From: Spisula solida
Lineage: Eukaryota; Mollusca; Bivalvia; Venerida; Mactridae
Length of the DNA: 64,000 bases
NCBI GenBank assembly: GCA_947247005.1
Contig: OX365955.1
Location: 43,379,822-43,443,821, forward strand
Direction: 5' to 3'
Shown here: positions 1 to 11,073 of the stretch, in pieces
Numbering within the stretch: the stretch's first letter is position 1
Layout of the letters: each line of letters starts with the position of its first letter
Made by a program: the position numbers and the translations under genes
The notes under the pieces: generated by a model
Seen by the model: only the letters and a program-made list of their open reading frames with translations
What the model was told of the DNA's origin: nothing
The model's database searches: none

Positions 1-386
1 GTCAAATTGAACAGAATTGAAAATACATTGGAATATGTGTATATATTTTGTACCTGTGCTTATGTCATTCAAGAATAGAATTATGTCTTTAGATAATTCA
101 GAGTTGAACATTTGTTGAAAAATAGATATATGTATATTTAAAATAGATATTCTACATGTGTATACATTTATCACTGTATATATTGTTACTGTTATGTAAT
201 AAAGATTTATAAGAGTCTATCTTGGTATTTGTTATAAAATATTTATATTTAAGAAATAATGAATATGTACCTGTGTTTTATCGTAGAAAAAAGCACAGTC
301 ACAAGTTCAGATGTGTAGTAATTAAATCACAAGTGCGTAGCACCAGTGGTTTTATGTACGCATCCAAAAGAGTGACTATGCTTTAT

Positions 387-1845
387 TAAACATACAAGAG
401 GGCCCAAAGGGCCCTAGGTCGCTCACCTGTTATAGCAGTACATGCAAGACCTGTGATTTGACCTAGTGATCTAGTTCTTGGCCCCATATGACGCAATATC
501 GCACTTGACCTAGATTTTGTTGAGATGATCACTCTGACCAAGTTTCATAAGGATTAGGCTAAAATTGTGACCTCTAGTGACTATACAAGGTTTTTCTATG
601 ATTTGACCTTGTGACCTAGTTTTGACCCTGGATGACCCAATATCTAACTTGACCTAGATTTTGTTGTGATGATCATTGTGACCAAGTTTCATAAAGATTA
701 GGTCAAAATTGTGACCTCTAGTGACTACACAAGGTTTTTCTATGATTAGACCTTGTGACCTAGTTTTTGACCCCGGATGACCCAATATCGAACTAGACCT
801 AGATTTTGTTGTGATGATTGTTGTGACCAAGTTTCATAAAGATTAGACCAAATTGTGACCTCTAGTGACTATGCAAGGTTTTTCTATGATTTGACAATGT
901 GACCTAGTTTTTTACCCAAGATGACCCAATATCGAACTTGACCTAGGTTTTGTTGTTATGATCATTGTAAACAAGTTTCGTAACGATCTGGTCAAAACTG
1001 TGACCTCTAGTGACTACGCAAGGTTTTTCTATGACTTGACCTTGTGACCTAGTTTTTGACCCCAGATGACCCAATATCAAACTTGACCTACATTTTGTTG
1101 TGTTGATCATTGTGACCAAGTTTCGTATTGATTATGCTAAAACTGTGACCTCTAGTGACTACACAAGGTTTTTCTATGATTTGACCTTGTGACCTAGTTT
1201 TTGACCCCGGATGACCCAATATCAAACTTGACCTAGATTTTGTTGAGATGATCATTGTGACCAAGTTTCATAAAGATTAGGCCAAAATTGTGACCTCTAG
1301 TGACTACACAAGGTTTTTCTATGATTTGACCTTGTGACCTAGTTTTTGACCCCAGATGACCCAATATCGAACTTGACCTAGATTTTGTTGAGATGATCAT
1401 TGTGACTAAGTTTCATAAAGATTAATTCAAAATTTTAACCTCTAGTGGCTACACAAGGTTTTTCTATGATTTGACCTTGTGACCTAGTTTTTGACCCCGG
1501 ATGACCCAATATCGAACTTGACCTAGATTTTGTTAGGATGATCATTGTGACCAAGTTTCATAAATATTAAGTCAAAATTGTGACCTCTAGTGACTACACA
1601 AGGTTTTTCTATAAGTTGACCTAGTGACCTAGTTTTTGACCCCAGATGACCCAATATCGAACTTGGCCTAGATTTTGTTGAGATGATAGTTGTGACCAAG
1701 TTTCATAAGGATTAGGCTAAAATTGTGACCTCTAGTGTCTACACAAGCCAATTGTTGACGGACGGACGAACGACGGACGAAGAGTGATCACAAAAGCTCA
1801 CTCTGTCACTTTGTGACAGGTGGTGACAGGTGAGCTAAAAACACA
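387..1845. repeat. Dispersed element made of about nine 145-bp tandem monomers
   Basis: The phrase GACCTTGTGACCTAG recurs at about 605, 749, 893, 1038, 1184, 1328, 1473 and 1618, a period of 144-146 bp. The array is capped on the left by GAGGGCCCAAAGGGCCCT then CGCTCACCTG, and on the right by GACGGACGGACGAAC-type sequence, then GTGACAGGTGAGCT, so CTCACCTG and CAGGTGAG face each other as short inverted ends. Related copies occur at 59437-60115 and 61912-62432. No coding potential. Confidence 0.85.
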
Positions 1846-2209
1846 GGTACATATTTATTATTTTGATTCTAACATGGCCATGTTCCGCATTTGATAAAAT
1901 ATAAGTAATAACCGCTGCACTATTTTCTTCCTCGGAATGCTATAAGTAATTTGGCCGTAGCTGTGCTTTATCGGTAAATCATGGACATCTCGGTTTCCTC
2001 TATGTTTATATAGGTGAGACCACTGGTTGTGTTAGAATTATTATTTTGTCACCCCTCTATACAGTACTTGCTATTTTAGCTTCTGAAATACCTACATTTA
2101 ACGACCTTTACTTCTCAACTGCTTACCATTAATGACCGTCACCCAGCAGGTAGAAACAGGGTTTATTAGTATGTAACTAGCTCACAGTTCACTTACAGAC
2201 TAAACACGT

Positions 2210-2790
2210 ACCAGGATTTGAACCTATGGCCTCCAACATGTAATCTCATCATTAGAGAATACCAGGATTTGAAATATGGCCTCACACATGCAATATCATC
2301 AGTAGATTATACCAGGATTTGAACCTATGGCCTCCTGCGTGCAATCTTATCAGTAGGCGATACCAGGATTTGAAGCTATGATCTCACACAGGCAATCTCA
2401 TTAGTAGGGGATACCAGGATTTGAACCTATGACCTCACACAGGCAATCTCATCAGTACAGGATACCAGGATTTGAACCTATGATTTCACACAGGCAATCT
2501 CATCAGTACAGGATACCAGGATTTGAACCTATGATCTCACACATGCAATTTCATCAGTAGAGGACACCAGGGTTGGAACCTAGGACCTCCCACATATAAC
2601 TCATCAATAGGGGATACCAGGGTTTGAACCTATGACCTCCCACATGCAATCTCATCAGTAGGGGATACCAGGGTTTGAACCTATGACCTCCCACATGCAA
2701 TCTCATCAGTAGAGAATACCAGGATTTGAACCTATGACCTCCCACATGCAATATCATCAGTATACGATACCAGGATTTGAACCTTTGCTT
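2210..2790 (-). repeat. 12-copy tandem array, 51-bp unit carrying a tRNA B-box motif
   Basis: TACCAGGATTTGAACC begins at 2210, 2260, 2310, 2361, 2412, 2463, 2514, 2565, 2615, 2666, 2717 and 2768. On the minus strand each intact unit reads GGTTCAAATCCTGGTA, matching the Pol III B-box consensus GGTTCRANYCC. Because 51 is a multiple of three, a spurious minus-strand frame with repeated HRFKPWYPLLM runs through 2554-2802. Probably amplified from the 3' half of a tRNA-derived SINE. Confidence 0.85.
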
Positions 2791-2894
2791 GAAAAGATGC
2801 ACGATAGGGCAATTAAATGGTCAATATCTATTATTCAGTACAAAAAATAACTTGCACAAGTGCATTATGATACATGTATTTAACATTGAGATAA

Positions 2895-3110
2895 TTAATG
2901 AGCCGACTTCATTGACCTCGACGCTCTTTGAAGAGCAGTTCCTGGGTAAGGATTTACCGCTTCCTTGATTCGGGTTTTAGCCACTTTGGCGTACAGGTTC
3001 TCATCATGGTCGATGGATGATTCCTTAACCACTTGACCATAGAAGACGATGTATAGTAATCTCTTGCAAACATAACTCTCCATCCCTTTTGTCATAATGT
3101 CCAAATAGAG
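2895..3110 (-). other. Unidentified minus-strand open frame with coding-like composition
   Basis: On the minus strand, from a methionine near 3098 a frame of about 66 codons gives MTKGMESYVCKRLLYIVFYG, then a polar stretch with LYAKVAKTRIKEAVNPYPGT. Amino-acid use is far less biased than in neighbouring AT-rich frames, and KEA|GTAAAT could be a donor. I do not recognise it. It may be an exon, a domesticated transposon piece, or chance. Confidence 0.2.
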
Positions 3111-3355
3111 AAAAACGAATCTGGTAGCAATTAGCATGAAAGACACGAAAAGGGTCACACGCAAAATAAAACTCACATACCACAGTGCCAAACACAAAGA
3201 CGAACAAGAAACATGAGATGTACCAGTTACTTATTAAGTGCCTGTTAAAACCAGTCGTATTTACACCTGGCACCTATGGCAGCCACAGCACATTGCGGGC
3301 TTTTGACCCTCTCATGTACACTGTAACACAGTCATATAACTCGGTAAAGTTGAGC

Positions 3356-3470
3356 ATTTAGGGTGACTCAGAGAAATTAAATAGTGGCGTAGTCAGGGAT
3401 CGATTTCGGGACCTCCAAAACCCAAAGCTGGCGCCCTACGACCAGGCCTACGCTCCACATTTCACGTCCT
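3356..3470 (-). mobile_element. tRNA-derived SINE fragment (family 1)
   Basis: Shares CAGAGAAATTAA, a GTGGCG(T/C)AG block and GGGATCGAttTCGGGACCTC with copies at 25130-25400 and 36520-36710. The minus strand contains a GGCTTCGATCC-type B box in the best copy. It ends with CTACGCTCCAC-type sequence. Confidence 0.6.
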
Positions 3471-3712
3471 GAACAACCTATCATGAATTATAAACCGTGC
3501 CCAACTTAGACTTCGACTACCTTTCGGACGGGTAAGTTTAATCGGACCCCAGTACAAATGGTCCATGTACCAGTTTAGTTAAACTAAACATCGCAAAACG
3601 CAAGTCTGCAAGACGTCACACCGTTTGTTATTTCACTTATGTAGTATTGTAAATAAATAAAATTGCAAAAAATGCACTTTCAGTGCTTTGATCTGACTTC
3701 TATAGACATTGT

Positions 3713-3838
3713 GAGTTCAAATATCCGAACGCGGCTTATGTTACAATATGTGCGGAACTTTACCTTACTATACCATTCATTACTATTGATCGGATATTTT
3801 ACTCTCTACAAGAAGAACTATACTAAGGGGTGAGTGTA
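3713..3838 (+). promoter_or_regulatory. Conserved 5' block / probable first noncoding exon of copy A
   Basis: A stretch beginning with an ATATCCGAAC-like motif and ending in a consensus splice donor (AAGGGGTGAGTG near 3832) is recognisably related to blocks at 12777-12935 and 19520-19740, which lie upstream of copies B and C. Retention of similarity in this one upstream patch in all three duplicates suggests core promoter plus first exon. No convincing ATG is in frame with the downstream exons. Transcript data would be needed to place the start site. Confidence 0.5.
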
Positions 3839-4076
3839 TTATTATCGTATTTATTGTATTTTCTTAGTTTTAAAACTTCCTAAATAAAGTTACTAGTTAC
3901 TAAAAGCGTATATCAGGATCAGTGGATAGGAATTAGATTTGAAATAAATTCTTGATTAACGTACAGTTTTACTGTTTATATACAGTTATATTATAGTTTA
4001 TTTGCAATACATTATGCATTATGTCCATGAGTATACATATATACCAAATGTACATGAAAACATAATTACATATATA

Positions 4077-4670
4077 TGAGCCAGTCTCCAGGAAAACCTG
4101 CTATATTGACATTATGTAGTTACTGCATGTAACAAGGTTTTAAAAAAGCATCCAAATAAGAAAAAATGACATATCAATAAATTCAATTTTAAGTCATTTA
4201 TCCATATATTACTATACTTAGCTTTAAATTTTTTTATGAATAATGTCGAAATCATTTACTTCGTTGCTATGGTGACCAATTTCAGAAAAGTACTCTGATT
4301 GAGAAAAGCGAGGAGTTAGTTGTTTAAAACAGTAGTAGTCTTTCTCTAAATGTGAACATTTACAATTTGGATGTATATTTTAAAACTTAAAGCATCATTC
4401 TAAAACTTGATACCATTTTGACCAGTTTAGGTCAAGAATTGATCAAATGCAGTATTTATAAAGTACTTGTTACAACGACGTCGAATGACGCTTGTGGCGT
4501 CACGCAAAAAGGGTCTGAATAGGGCCTCAACTAAACTGTAACTTCCTTAAAAACCATGATATTAACAAAATTTCTTTTGCATTTTGCTTCATTAAGATTA
4601 CTCTTTTAGTAAAAAAAATCTCAAAATCAAATATTTTGTCAAAATAGCAGTTTTCCTGGAGACTGGCTCA
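4077..4670. mobile_element. TIR transposon, GAGCC family, short copy
   Basis: Ends are inverted repeats: TGAGCCAGTCTCCAGGAAAA at 4077 and its complement ending at 4670. The interior shares TCGTTGCTATGGTGACCA and the AAAACGAGGGGTTAGT-like segment with the longer copy at 9571-11073. No transposase frame. Confidence 0.85.
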
Positions 4671-5414
4671 AATACAAATGTCAACAGTCAACGTACATAT
4701 GCTATTGCTACTCGTATTACTGTCATGATAATAACTTTGTACATTGTATATTCGTGCTGTATTCTCGTCCCAGATTCGTGTTTATTTAAATTTCTGTTTT
4801 TAAATCGAACAGCAGTGATCGCATTTCCCCCTTTCGGAAGTAATACATGTTTTTAGTAAATTACTTTTTTATTCTCATACATATTCCGTGTAGCAATATC
4901 ACTAGTCTTTGACATCACTAAAGGCATCAACTCAAAGACGAAATTTGTCAATATTGGAAAACAAAAATAGGCGTTAGTATTTATCTTCTATACCGATTTC
5001 TATTAAACATACGCCACTCTAAGGGGTAGTGTAAGCTTTTCATGAAATGTAGGATCCATATCAGTATCAGCAGTTGGCCCTTTTTCCAGCACCCTGTGAT
5101 ACATTTGAAAAGAGGACGGCTTGAAACTGTAGTCCGATTGCATACAACCGCCCCGAAGGGTTCACAGGGCGCTTGGAACAACGGCACAGCTCCTGATAGT
5201 GATACTACATGTTTATTTTGTAGAATGTATATACTTTTCCCCTAAGACTGGCGTATGTTTCATACATGTCGACGAAGAAATAGAATACGTTTGCGGTTTA
5301 TAAAATATTTTAAAAATAGCCAACGGTTTTATTGAAACATGTCTTAAATTAATAAATGTACTAGTATACTAGACTTTTAGTTCAATTCTCATTTTTATGA
5401 TTTTGAAGAGAGCA

Positions 5415-7600
5415 ATGGAGAATCGACTGTACACGTGTTTTGTGGCACCATCAGGCAGAGAGTGTAGACACATGGGTCCAGAAACATTGTGCTTCTGTCA
5501 ACACGGGTAAAACATATTTATACTAATTATATAAAAACATTAGCCCGCTAGAACTAAACCACATGGGTCCTAAAATTGGTGAACACTGAACAGTACAAAA
5601 TGAGGAAATGTCTTTATGCGCACCATAGAAGTATGTACACTATATAAATTACTACAAAATGATGGTGTAGCAGATTGTATTGTTTACAAATAAAACTTCA
5701 ATTATAAGACCTACTCTATAGCCATTAAAAACTGGTTTTCTTATTCAGTTAGTTTTAGTGGTATGGTTGAACAAAGCGTCAAATGTTGAAAATAGGCTTG
5801 AAAATTGGTCCTAATTTTGAATTCATCTGTATATTCAGATGGTATTTATACTAAGTTTTGCTGCAGTTGTTTTTCACGAAACAAGCTGAAAACTCGATTT
5901 AAGAACCATTTTAGAGATTTTTTTAAAAATGCAAAAAAGGTTGGATGTTTTTTTCAGATGCGTGCATAATTATGTATATTTATAATTTACTACAGAATAA
6001 TAGACACTGCTCTGTGTTGATATTTGGCCGCTCGGCATTGTTCCTGAGGTTACACTTTGGACACGTTCCGGTATTCTGCGCTGATATGTGTCTGCAAGTT
6101 TATAGGGTCACCAGTCAAGGAAAACACATTTGACCAAACAATTTAGTTGACTAATACAAACTGATACATATTGTATAATTATTCTCAGATCTACCGAAGC
6201 GTTATTGATAACAAAATAATTTATTTTGTAAGGTTGGACAATACAAACGCTGATTTTAGGTCTAATTTTGAAATGTTTTTATTTCCTCTTCTCTTTTGTT
6301 ACTATTCAGATATAAACACCATCAGACAGATATGAAAAACGATCCGAAAAGTCGTCCAATTAAACTACCGTGTCGAGTAGCGAAATGTAAATGTGAGAGT
6401 TACCACTATGTTCCACCCCTCTGCTGTTCCAACATTCGCTGTTACTGTAAACATCTAACAGAAGAACACGAGGAATTTGGAAAATTTATTTGCAAGAAAC
6501 GTAATTACACATATATGTTTGGTACCTTCTTTACGACAATGACAATGATTTTATTTGATATTGGCAACCGGCCCATAACAATACTCTGAAGATATTTACA
6601 GAATATACATAGACTAGTACAATGTCCTTGAACTAAACATGGAACATGTTTGAAAACAAGCATGATAAACAAGTATGGTAAATTATCATATCATATCTAA
6701 ATCATGACAATGGCCAAATATTCATAAAGAAACAGGCAATATTCGCATCCTATATTCATATTGATAAAAAGAGTGTCAGTATAGTGGAATATAGAATCAG
6801 TGTCACTAACATGGCTAAAGCACTACAGCAATCTTAGTTCTAAATTTAAATTGCTGTTAATTCAAATTTGTAACACTAGTATGTTGATTGATCCCATTAT
6901 GCAGTTCACCTTGTCGAAACGAAATACAAGGTAAACCTTCTTTACTTTACGGATTGTTCCTCTTGGTAATGCCTTCATAAGGGTGACACATTCGATTGCA
7001 CCCTGCATGTAAACTTGTATACACGATGAAGGAGAGAAACCAATGCAAAGTGATACAAGCCAATGAGTGATTGTACCACATTATTGTCAAACATGATTCA
7101 TAACTACATACGGTGGATCCCGATGCGGATTCGAGACATATGAATAACTTCTATCTCAACACATTTTACAAAAATAAATCACTCACTCAATCCTTCTTTC
7201 ATCGCCATGTGCTTAGTCTGTCACTGGGTCAATCTGAGCAACTTCAGGTGACGTCTCATTTGTTGTGAGACGTCGACTCTTCATGCCTTTCTGATTCATT
7301 TCCTCTCTAATTCCAATTTTCTTTTATGATATTACGAAAGAAACGCTGTTATAACGATTTGTGATACTGTAGGGTATCAGTAATGTTAAACTAAGTTGTG
7401 GCCTTCCTTGTATTCACATGAAAACACATCATTTTGTTATTTTAGCTGGATGCTCGACTTGTACAGGTTTCAAAAGTTCATTTCCTTGTAAATGTGGCGC
7501 ACTAGTTAGTGAACATAAACTGATGATTGAAACTGCCAATGAACGTGCCGCTAGACGACTTTTACTGGGGAAGGACACGTACTATGCAACCATGGGATGA
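5415..7600 (+). CDS. FAM221A-like paralog A, truncated (3 coding exons)
   Basis: Three coding exons joined with consistent phases: 5415-5506, 6310-6500 and 7446-7600, giving about 145 residues. The protein matches the middle of copy C: a start at MENRLYTCF, then CFCQH, a CKCESYHYVPP segment, CYCKH, and CSTCTGF with CKCG. This is the cysteine/histidine-rich core of the FAM221 family, probably metal binding, with unknown cellular role. The start ATG follows GAGAGCA and aligns with an internal methionine of copy C; the family's N-terminal exon (IVGEDDGG in C) is not found here. Translation stops right after YATMG, where C continues for about 125 residues. Donors (GGGTAAAA, CGTAATT) and acceptors (TTCAG, TTTAG) are acceptable. 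It could be a functional short protein or a decaying duplicate; the open frames favour recent function. Confidence 0.8.
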
Positions 7601-8072
7601 ATTCAAGTACAAAGAATCCCGTGTCCAGGGTTTCTTAGAGCAGGTGCGGGTCATTATTGGCATTGGTATGAATTTATGCATTTGTTTTAATAAAAAAGAT
7701 AATTAATATTAATTAAGTCAGACACGGAAGGCAGCACTCAACTTAACGAGCCGAGCACATAAAACATTAAAACATACAAGGCACAGTGCCCAAAATGAAC
7801 CAACCGAACACAGAAAACATAAAAGTAAACATTTATTTTTATATAGAAACATTCTTGTCACGGTTTTTGGCACACTATTCACATTTTGGTGCACTCTTTT
7901 ATTTTCTTATTGTTTGATATTTATTATTGATAGGTATTGTACTTGAACCTCTGGAACGACGAGTGTAATGTAAAAACAATGTTCATCTTAACCCACCAAG
8001 AATTCCCGAATTTCGTATACATGTATTGTCGTTTAATATATACTTGTATATTTCATTTTGTTTCCTTTCCAT

Positions 8073-8160
8073 AGCAACGGAACAAGCCATCTGGCAACCA
8101 CGAGTGATGCTCATCGTTTGTGAACACAGGAGGAAAATAGAGGAATGACCATATTAAATG
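8073..8160 (+). pseudogene. Decayed terminal FAM221A exon of copy A
   Basis: After a TTTCCATAG acceptor the sequence CAACGGAACAAGCCATCTGG aligns with the last coding exon of copy C (starting at 32940), but a stop follows within about ten codons. Because copy A already terminates at 7598-7600, this is a relic exon, either spliced as 3' UTR or silent. The exons equivalent to C exons 5 and 6 were not found in between. Confidence 0.6.
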
Positions 8161-8889
8161 ACGATCAGGCCGAACATATATACCCGTATATAGTGAAAGA
8201 TGAGGATACAAAAATGGAACAAACCTGTGTATAAAAACGTAACATTCGTTATGGAATTACTGAAAACATGCTCGCCCATATGGGTTATCCCGGTGGCGAG
8301 GGTAAATAAATCCAACAGTCCTGGAATTACTGCATGGAAAGTGTTTAAACAGCCATTTATCTAATGTGTAATTGGACTCATATTTATATTACATACTTAT
8401 AAAAAAAAGTTTAGCAAGTTGCACTATTTTATTTGTTTTCGTGAAGTTGCATGAAATTTTACAGACGGAAAGTTTTTCAATCTTAAGATCAGTTCATTCC
8501 GTTTGAAATTTAACCATTTAAGTGAAGGAAATTTTCATCCTCACGGAAATTCGTCGCTTGTAAAGAGATATGGGTCAATTAAAAAATCACAAGATAAGTG
8601 ATGTCGATTATGCCCTCCTTAAGGAGTCGTTACAGTCGAACATGTTTGTCTCTTGATGTTACGAAGCTTTAAAACAACGGTTAGATGGATGTTGTACCAT
8701 TTTTGTTCAATGTTTGTTCAAGGTCATGCACATTGGATGGGATTTTGTTCCCCATCTCCACCACTCCCTAGAAGGACCTAAATTTGGTAATCGGCGAAAA
8801 TTCTAGTGTGTTTGTGCAATCCATATGGAGATGGAAATTGTATTGCGTACGAGTCGTTATGCGATAAACCAGGCAAACCAACCCTACCA

Positions 8890-9395
8890 ATGACGTCGCG
8901 TTAACGGTATTCCAACGTCAGCATGGCGTCCATAAATTCTAGCGGCGGGTAGTCTATTCCGGTCGATTTTATAAAAAACAATAGTGCCGTTTGTATTCCT
9001 GACATGAACATCTAGCTGGTGACTTCACATGAATATGTTAGGTATTGACGTCACTGCAATCTAACGCTCTTCTTGTGACGTAGTTTTTGTTGGTTTGTCT
9101 GAACACGACCGACCTTTGACGTCTCCTGTTAGCGAAAATTTAGTCTTTAGGCAACTAATGATCAATTAAGTATCATTGGAATGTATTGCTTTGCCTCTTG
9201 CCTTCGTGACATCATTCAACATTCAAATAGCCATTTTACGTCGTTTACTGTCATTCTTGGCCGTCGAACCGTTGAATATTTTTTAATTCTTACACCGGTT
9301 TATTTGGTTGTGGCATAATCCTGACAGGATCTGGCGTGTTTTCATCCTTTACACGGATCACATTTCCTCCTGCACGTGTTACACGTGCTTTCTTT
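8890..9395 (+). promoter_or_regulatory. CRE-rich putative promoter
   Basis: About 500 bp with an unusually high density of TGACGT-type sites: GACGTCG near 8892, a perfect TGACGTCA near 9048, TGACGTAG near 9077, TGACGTCT near 9118, plus further ACGTC and TGACATCA. Two CACGTG E-boxes (about 9373 and 9382) and a TTTATAAA box near 9393 stand just upstream of a Kozak-context ATG at 9408. The region is more GC-rich than its surroundings and free of recognisable transposon ends. I infer a promoter reading right. Confidence 0.4.
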
Positions 9396-9407
9396 ATAAA
9401 TGACGCC

Positions 9408-9515
9408 ATGGCTTCCCAAAGCCCACAAAAACACAAATTGACCACTGAAAGTTGGATACTTAGGTCATGGCCGATATATGTTAATTACATCACATATGCA
9501 TACATCGCCATACAG
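9408..9515 (+). CDS. Candidate first coding exon, unidentified protein (36 codons)
   Basis: GACGCCATGG starts an open frame of 36 codons ending exactly at a CAG|GTAAAA donor. The peptide begins MASQSPQKHKLTTESWILRS and continues into a hydrophobic, tyrosine-rich run (residues about 25-36) that could begin a membrane segment. It sits directly behind the CRE-rich patch. I do not recognise the family and did not find a second exon; the following intron would hold the large 9571-11073 transposon. It may be a real gene start, an orphan exon, or a chance open frame. Confidence 0.3.
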
Positions 9516-9570
9516 GTAAAAATATTAGTACCCTAAAAAACTTGCTAAACTTTATTTTTCAGTATATATA

Positions 9571-11073
9571 TGAGCCGTTCTTCAGGAAAACCGGACTTAG
9601 TGACATTGTATTAGTATTTATGTAATAAGGTTAAGAAAACCCTCTTAAATGACAAAAAAAGTCGTGCTCTTTGATTTTAAGGTCTTGAATAATGTAGAAC
9701 TAAGTCTTAGATTTATTTTTTCTCATAAATCATGTTAAAATATCTTCTGTCGTTGCTATGGTGACCATTTGACGAGTATCCATATCGAGAAAACGAGGGG
9801 TTAGTGGTTGAAAACCGTAGCTACGTTTCTCTAAAAGCTAAAATTCACGATTTAGATGTTTTTATTAAAAAAAGAATATAATTCTAAAATGTGATACAAT
9901 TTTGGAAAGTTTACGTCAAGAACTCATCAAATACTGGATTTATGAACTTCTTGTTAAGGAGGTATGAGCTGCCTTGTGCGCATGCGCGAAATTTCAAAAT
10001 CGTATTAGATAAGAACAAACATGAATTTTAGTTTCAATGATTGCATATGAATGTTGATTAATGAATATAAACAAAATATTATCGCACAAATTAGATATTT
10101 TTAACTTTTTATTTTTTGCCTGTATGAAAAAATGGGTGGGGAACGGCAAAATTGTGAATAATATGGGTTCACAATAAGTCCCTACAATTGTTCAAATGCA
10201 TATGCTTATATATAATATGTAGTGCATGGTTTAGTTATAAGAGGTAGCCACACTTTGAAATATTTTTAAGAAAAAATTATTTCATTACAATATGCAAATT
10301 AGGTTAATTTTATGCAAATTTATTCATAATTAGTGCTTTTTTATGCACAGCTCCCAAAAAAGGCTGGTGACCCCTATTTTTTATTTGACTAAACTGGTGT
10401 TTTATTTGATACTAAACTTAGGGCCAATTTTAAATCATTTTCGATCGTTGGGTATTTTTTGACGTTCATTTGAAATCATTTGAAAATCACACTTTTTAGC
10501 AAGTGGGTGGGGTAACTATTTATCATGTTCAAATACTGAATTTGTTCACCGGGCAGCTGGAATAGTGACTAATGTCAATAGGAATGACCATTGAACACAC
10601 AAAATAGCATGCATTGCTTAAAAGTGGTTTCATACAGTAATAATCTTAAAAAGAACATAATGGTGCCATAAATGCAGGAAATAGATGAAATGACCAAAAT
10701 ACAATGGTAGGTCATTAGAAAGCCATGTATGTCGAAAACGAGCGTGGTGACATATCATTTTTATGATTTCAATGTTGTTCTAGAAGACTTTCTGTCATTT
10801 TAAGATGTTTCAAGGAAAATTCGATCGTTAGATAAAAGGTGCGCGTACCTCCTTAACGTAACGTCAAATAATAACGTTTGAATGACGTTTGCGACGTCAC
10901 TAACAAAGTAGGGGGGGGAGTGGTTGGTTTTAAAAGTCCTAAACTTTGTAATTTGATGTTATATTTTGCTTAAATTTTCAGAAACTGTTCAAAAGAGTAT
11001 TGTCTTTCTTGTGCTAAATTATCATGATTTTCATATTTTGTCACTAAGCCCGGTTTTCCTGGAGAACGGCTCA
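9571..11073. mobile_element. TIR transposon, GAGCC family, long copy with nested insertion
   Basis: Inverted ends TGAGCCGTTCTTCAGGAAAA (9571) and the complement ending 11073 (TCCTGGAGAACGGCTCA). Outside the nested block 9954-10856 it aligns with the 4077-4670 copy. Non-autonomous. Confidence 0.85.
9954..10856. mobile_element. Nested TTAA-flanked element (piggyBac-type target)
   Basis: Begins TTAAGGAGGTATGAGC and ends with the complement GTACCTCCTTAA, so TTAA flanks both sides. Removing it restores alignment of the host element with the 4077 copy (CTTGTTA...ACGTC). A related end, TTAAGGAGGTGTGTGCGCC, occurs at 42107. The interior has no long frame. Confidence 0.75.

Noticed and set aside
2210..2790. 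Regular repeats resembling a CRISPR array
   Set aside because: The 51-bp units are contiguous with no unique spacers, and the host is clearly eukaryotic.
2554..2802. 82-codon frame with HRFKPWYPLLM repeats
   Set aside because: It exists only because the repeat unit (51 bp) is a multiple of three; the two ends have no coding signals.
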